NCBI RefSeq assembly: GCF_001751365.1 | Contig: NZ_LJGT01000040.1 | Location: 1,035,696 to 1,099,695, forward strand | From: Streptomyces abyssalis | Lineage (GTDB): Bacteria > Actinomycetota > Actinomycetes > Streptomycetales > Streptomycetaceae | Length of the DNA: 64,000 nt | Direction of reading: 5' to 3' | Shown here: in pieces, positions 61,852 to 64,000 of the stretch | Layout: each line of letters opens with the position of its first letter | Numbering within the stretch: the stretch's first letter is position 1 | Notes under the pieces: model-generated | What the model saw: the letters and a program-made list of their open reading frames with translations, nothing else | The model's database searches: none | Told to the model about the DNA's origin: nothing | Position numbers and translations under genes: made by a program

Positions 61852-62946
61852 GTGCACGTCGTACTCGCCGGTGGGGGCACCGCCGGCCATATCGAGCCCG
61901 CGCTCGCCCTCGCGGATGCGCTGCGCAGGCGGGACCCGACCGTGGGGATCACCGCGCTCGGAACCGAACGCGGCCTTGAGACACGCCTGGTGCCCGACCG
62001 CGGCTATCAGCTCGAACTCATCCCCGCCGTACCGCTGCCGCGCAAACCCACAGCCGAACTGATCACCGTCCCCGGGCGCCTGCGCGGCACCATCAAGGCG
62101 GCCGAGCAGGTGCTGGAGAGCACCAAGGCCGACTGCGTCGCGGGATTCGGCGGATACGTGGCGCTCCCCGCCTACCTCGCGGCCAAGCGCCTCGGGGTTC
62201 CCATCGTCGTGCACGAGGCCAACGCACGGCCCGGTCTGGCGAACAAGATCGGCTCGCGCTACACGCGCCACGTCGCGGTCTCCTCGCCCGACAGCAAGCT
62301 GCGCAACGCCCGCTACATCGGCATCCCGCTGCGCCGCGCCATCGCCACGCTCGACCGCGCCGCCGCCAGGCCCCAGGCGCGCGCTTCGTTCGGCCTGGAC
62401 GCCAACCTCCCGACCCTGCTCGTCACGGGCGGCTCGCAGGGTGCGCGCCGTCTCAACGAGGTTGTGCAGCACGCCGTGCCGCACCTTCAGCGCGCGGGAA
62501 TCCAGACCCTGCACGCCGTCGGACCGAAGAACGAACTGCCGCAGCCGGACAACATGCCCGGAATGCCGCCCTATGTCCCGGTACCGTATGTCGACCGGAT
62601 GGATCTCGCGTACGCCGCGGCCGACATGATGCTCTGCCGTGCGGGCGCGATGACCGTCGCGGAGCTGTCGGCGGTCGGGCTGCCGGCCGCCTACGTTCCG
62701 CTGCCGATCGGCAACGGCGAACAGCGGCTGAACGCACAGCCGGTCGTCAAGGCCGGCGGCGGACTGCTCGTCGACGACGCCGAACTGACGCCGGAGTGGA
62801 TCCTGGGCAACGTGCTTCCGGTCCTCAGTGATCCGCACCGGCTGCACGACATGGCGCGCGCCGCGGCGGAGTTCGGCCGTCCGGACGCCGACGAGCTTCT
62901 GGTCGGCATGGTGTACGAGGCGATCGCGGCCCGCCGAGGGGCGTGA
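61852..62946 (+). CDS. murG: UDP-GlcNAc transferase MurG (lipid II synthesis)
   Basis: A 364-residue GT28 enzyme adding GlcNAc to lipid I at the inner membrane face. VVLAGGGTAGHIEPALALAD and CVAGFGGYVALPAYLAAK are the N-terminal glycine loops, IVVHEANARPGLANKIGSRY the actinobacterial version of the HEQN motif, VTGGSQGARRLNEVV and RAGAMTVAELSAVGLPAAYV the donor site. The GTG at 61852 lies 6 bp after ftsW with GGAGAG upstream. ftsQ starts 16 bp after its stop. Confidence 0.96.
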   Translation: MHVVLAGGGTAGHIEPALALADALRRRDPTVGITALGTERGLETRLVPDRGYQLELIPAVPLPRKPTAELITVPGRLRGTIKAAEQVLESTKADCVAGFGGYVALPAYLAAKRLGVPIVVHEANARPGLANKIGSRYTRHVAVSSPDSKLRNARYIGIPLRRAIATLDRAAARPQARASFGLDANLPTLLVTGGSQGARRLNEVVQHAVPHLQRAGIQTLHAVGPKNELPQPDNMPGMPPYVPVPYVDRMDLAYAAADMMLCRAGAMTVAELSAVGLPAAYVPLPIGNGEQRLNAQPVVKAGGGLLVDDAELTPEWILGNVLPVLSDPHRLHDMARAAAEFGRPDADELLVGMVYEAIAARRGA

Positions 62947-62962
62947 GAGAAGGCAGGGAAGC

Positions 62963-63802
62963 GTGGCCGGATCCACGGGGCCGACGAAGAGCGCCCAGCG
63001 GCGCGGCAGCAGTCCGGCGGCCCGTCCGCCGGCGGACGCCGACTCCGGCCCGCCACCGTCCGGTTCGCGCGGGGCGCGGCCACGGGCGGGGGCGCGAATG
63101 GTCCGGCTGCGTGCCCTGCTTGTCGTCTTCGCGCTGGCGCTCGGTCTCACCGGTTTCGGCGCATGGGCCCTTTACGGGTCGAACTGGGTGCTTGTCGAAC
63201 GTGTTTCCGTCAGCGGTGAGAAAGTGCTGACAGAGAAACAGGTGCGCGATGCGGCCCGTATTCCGGTTGGTACTCCGCTGCTGTCCGTCGACAGGGCCGC
63301 GGCCGAGCGCCGCCTCAAGTCCGCGCTTCCCCGCCTCGACGAGGTGCGTGTCCTACGGGCCTGGCCCCACGGAATCGGTATCCAGGTGACCGAACGGAAG
63401 CCGGAAGCGGTCATGAAGCATGACGGGAAATTCGTCGAAGTGGACGTTGAAGGTGTGCGTTTCGACGTAGTTCCGGAGCAACCGAAGGGCGTTCCGCTTC
63501 TTGTGATGGAAGTTGAGCGCTCACCGGGCCTGAGACACTTCGGCAAGGAACGCCTGCGCCGCGAAGCCGTCCGGGCCACCACCTCGCTGCCCGATTCCGT
63601 GGCGCGCGACACCCGTACGGTCCGGGTGCGTTCCTACGACTCCATCACACTGGAGTTGACCGGAGGCCGTACGGTGCTGTGGGGCAGTGGTGAACAGGGG
63701 AGCGCGAAGGCCGAGTCGCTGACCGCGCTGATGAAAGCGTCCAAGGGGGCGCGGCACTTCGACGTGAGTGTTCCCAGCGCCCCTGCGTCGTCAGGGAGTT
63801 GA
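62963..63802 (+). CDS. ftsQ: Cell division protein FtsQ
   Basis: A 279-residue bitopic divisome protein. A 45-residue disordered cytoplasmic part is followed by one helix (LLVVFALALGLTGFGAWALY), a POTRA domain (LVERVSVSGEKVLTEKQVRD, then GTPLLSVDRAAAERRL) and the beta domain (VRVLRAWPHGIGIQVTERKP...LELTGGRTVLWGS). It recruits FtsL and FtsI partners. The GTG at 62963 is chosen, with AAGG upstream; an in-frame extension inside murG is rejected. It ends the visible part of the dcw cluster; ftsZ is expected next. Confidence 0.94.
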   Translation: MAGSTGPTKSAQRRGSSPAARPPADADSGPPPSGSRGARPRAGARMVRLRALLVVFALALGLTGFGAWALYGSNWVLVERVSVSGEKVLTEKQVRDAARIPVGTPLLSVDRAAAERRLKSALPRLDEVRVLRAWPHGIGIQVTERKPEAVMKHDGKFVEVDVEGVRFDVVPEQPKGVPLLVMEVERSPGLRHFGKERLRREAVRATTSLPDSVARDTRTVRVRSYDSITLELTGGRTVLWGSGEQGSAKAESLTALMKASKGARHFDVSVPSAPASSGS

Positions 63803-64000
63803 CGGGCGTCAGCGCAGGCCAGCACCCTGGATGACCACCCCTGGGCCTGATCACATAGGGTGAAAAGAAAAACGGGAGGTTCGGCGTGTTCGTTGAACAC
63901 CCACCACTTGTCGACTTAGTGTCCGTTCCCAAGACTCCAGGGAAGACAGACACCGGTAACCCTAAACTTCACACTTAGGGTTCGGGTCGACGTGGACCGC
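63803..64000 (+). promoter_or_regulatory. Region expected to carry ftsZ promoters
   Basis: The 198 bp after ftsQ hold a marked fall in GC and two palindromes: GTGTTC/GAACAC (63886-63900) and AACCCTAA/TTAGGGTT (63958-63982). In Streptomyces the ftsQ-ftsZ gap carries several developmentally controlled promoters. ftsZ itself is outside the window, so the assignment is by position. Confidence 0.6.

Overview
The window is high-GC chromosomal DNA from a Streptomyces-type actinomycete. The evidence is the strong G/C bias at third codon positions, frequent GTG/TTG starts, long low-complexity tails, an FtsQ-MurG-FtsW-MurD-MraY-MurF-MurE-FtsI-FtsL-RsmH order, and a glucokinase preceded by a DUF5304 gene. 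From memory, the gene order matches the S. coelicolor block around SCO2083 (ftsQ) to SCO2133, read in the opposite direction. Several parts also recall the M. tuberculosis Rv2150c-Rv2188c block (pimB', fadD15, SRPBCC, ArsA-like, plsC, GT87, aroG, pknL, Rv2175c, dcw). I saw no mobile element, CRISPR array, rRNA or tRNA. This looks like conserved core chromosome, and most of the interest lies in regulatory sites and atypical proteins.

Layout. 1-9.1 kb: a truncated zinc-peptidase-like lipoprotein, a GT87 membrane mannosyltransferase, PimB-type mannosyltransferase, long-chain acyl-CoA ligase, metallophosphoesterase, an SRPBCC lipid-binding-fold protein and an ArsA-like ATPase with a degenerate P-loop, together suggesting envelope lipid metabolism. 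9.1-17.6 kb: DUF5304 protein, glucokinase glkA, an endonuclease/phosphatase-fold protein, a membrane protein, an esterase, a PlsC acyltransferase, the MacS/MacR-type two-component system and 6-phosphofructokinase. 17.7-21.6 kb: a fused anthranilate synthase behind a Trp-codon leader peptide and attenuator, divergent from class II DAHP synthase, so the entry and Trp branch point of the aromatic pathway lie back to back. 21.6-25.5 kb: iron-box-controlled bfd and bfr, a sulfite-oxidase-fold protein, a DUF4396 protein, endonuclease IV and a secreted lytic-transglycosylase-like protein.

25.8-34.9 kb: a PASTA Ser/Thr kinase, the thiO-thiS-thiG operon under a TPP riboswitch, a ferredoxin-reductase-like flavoprotein, an Rv2175c-type DNA-binding protein, thiE and metF. 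34.9-44.3 kb: a membrane protein with a long Gly/Tyr/Asn-rich tail, a CrtI-like flavoprotein, a TetR/YhgE/ABC-ATPase operon with its own palindromic operator, a HEPN protein, a methyltransferase and a DUF3040 membrane protein. 44.6-50.3 kb: a MoxR-DUF58-transglutaminase operon with overlapping genes, then a beta-carbonic anhydrase. 50.4-64 kb: the division and cell-wall cluster rsmH-ftsL-ftsI-murE-murF-mraY-murD-ftsW-murG-ftsQ, ending in the region expected to precede ftsZ.

Best points for a second look: the trp attenuator with an antiterminator arm inside the leader's last codons; three GTGG repeats at exact 10-bp spacing on the dcw promoter that resemble MraZ boxes although no mraZ is adjacent; two P-loop ATPases whose Walker A lysine is arginine; overlapping iron boxes before bfd; a strong nested hairpin before thiE; and a recurrent TANNNT box 6-8 nt upstream of start codons, which suggests many leaderless mRNAs. 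Gene-family and synteny statements rest on recall and sequence motifs, not on searches.
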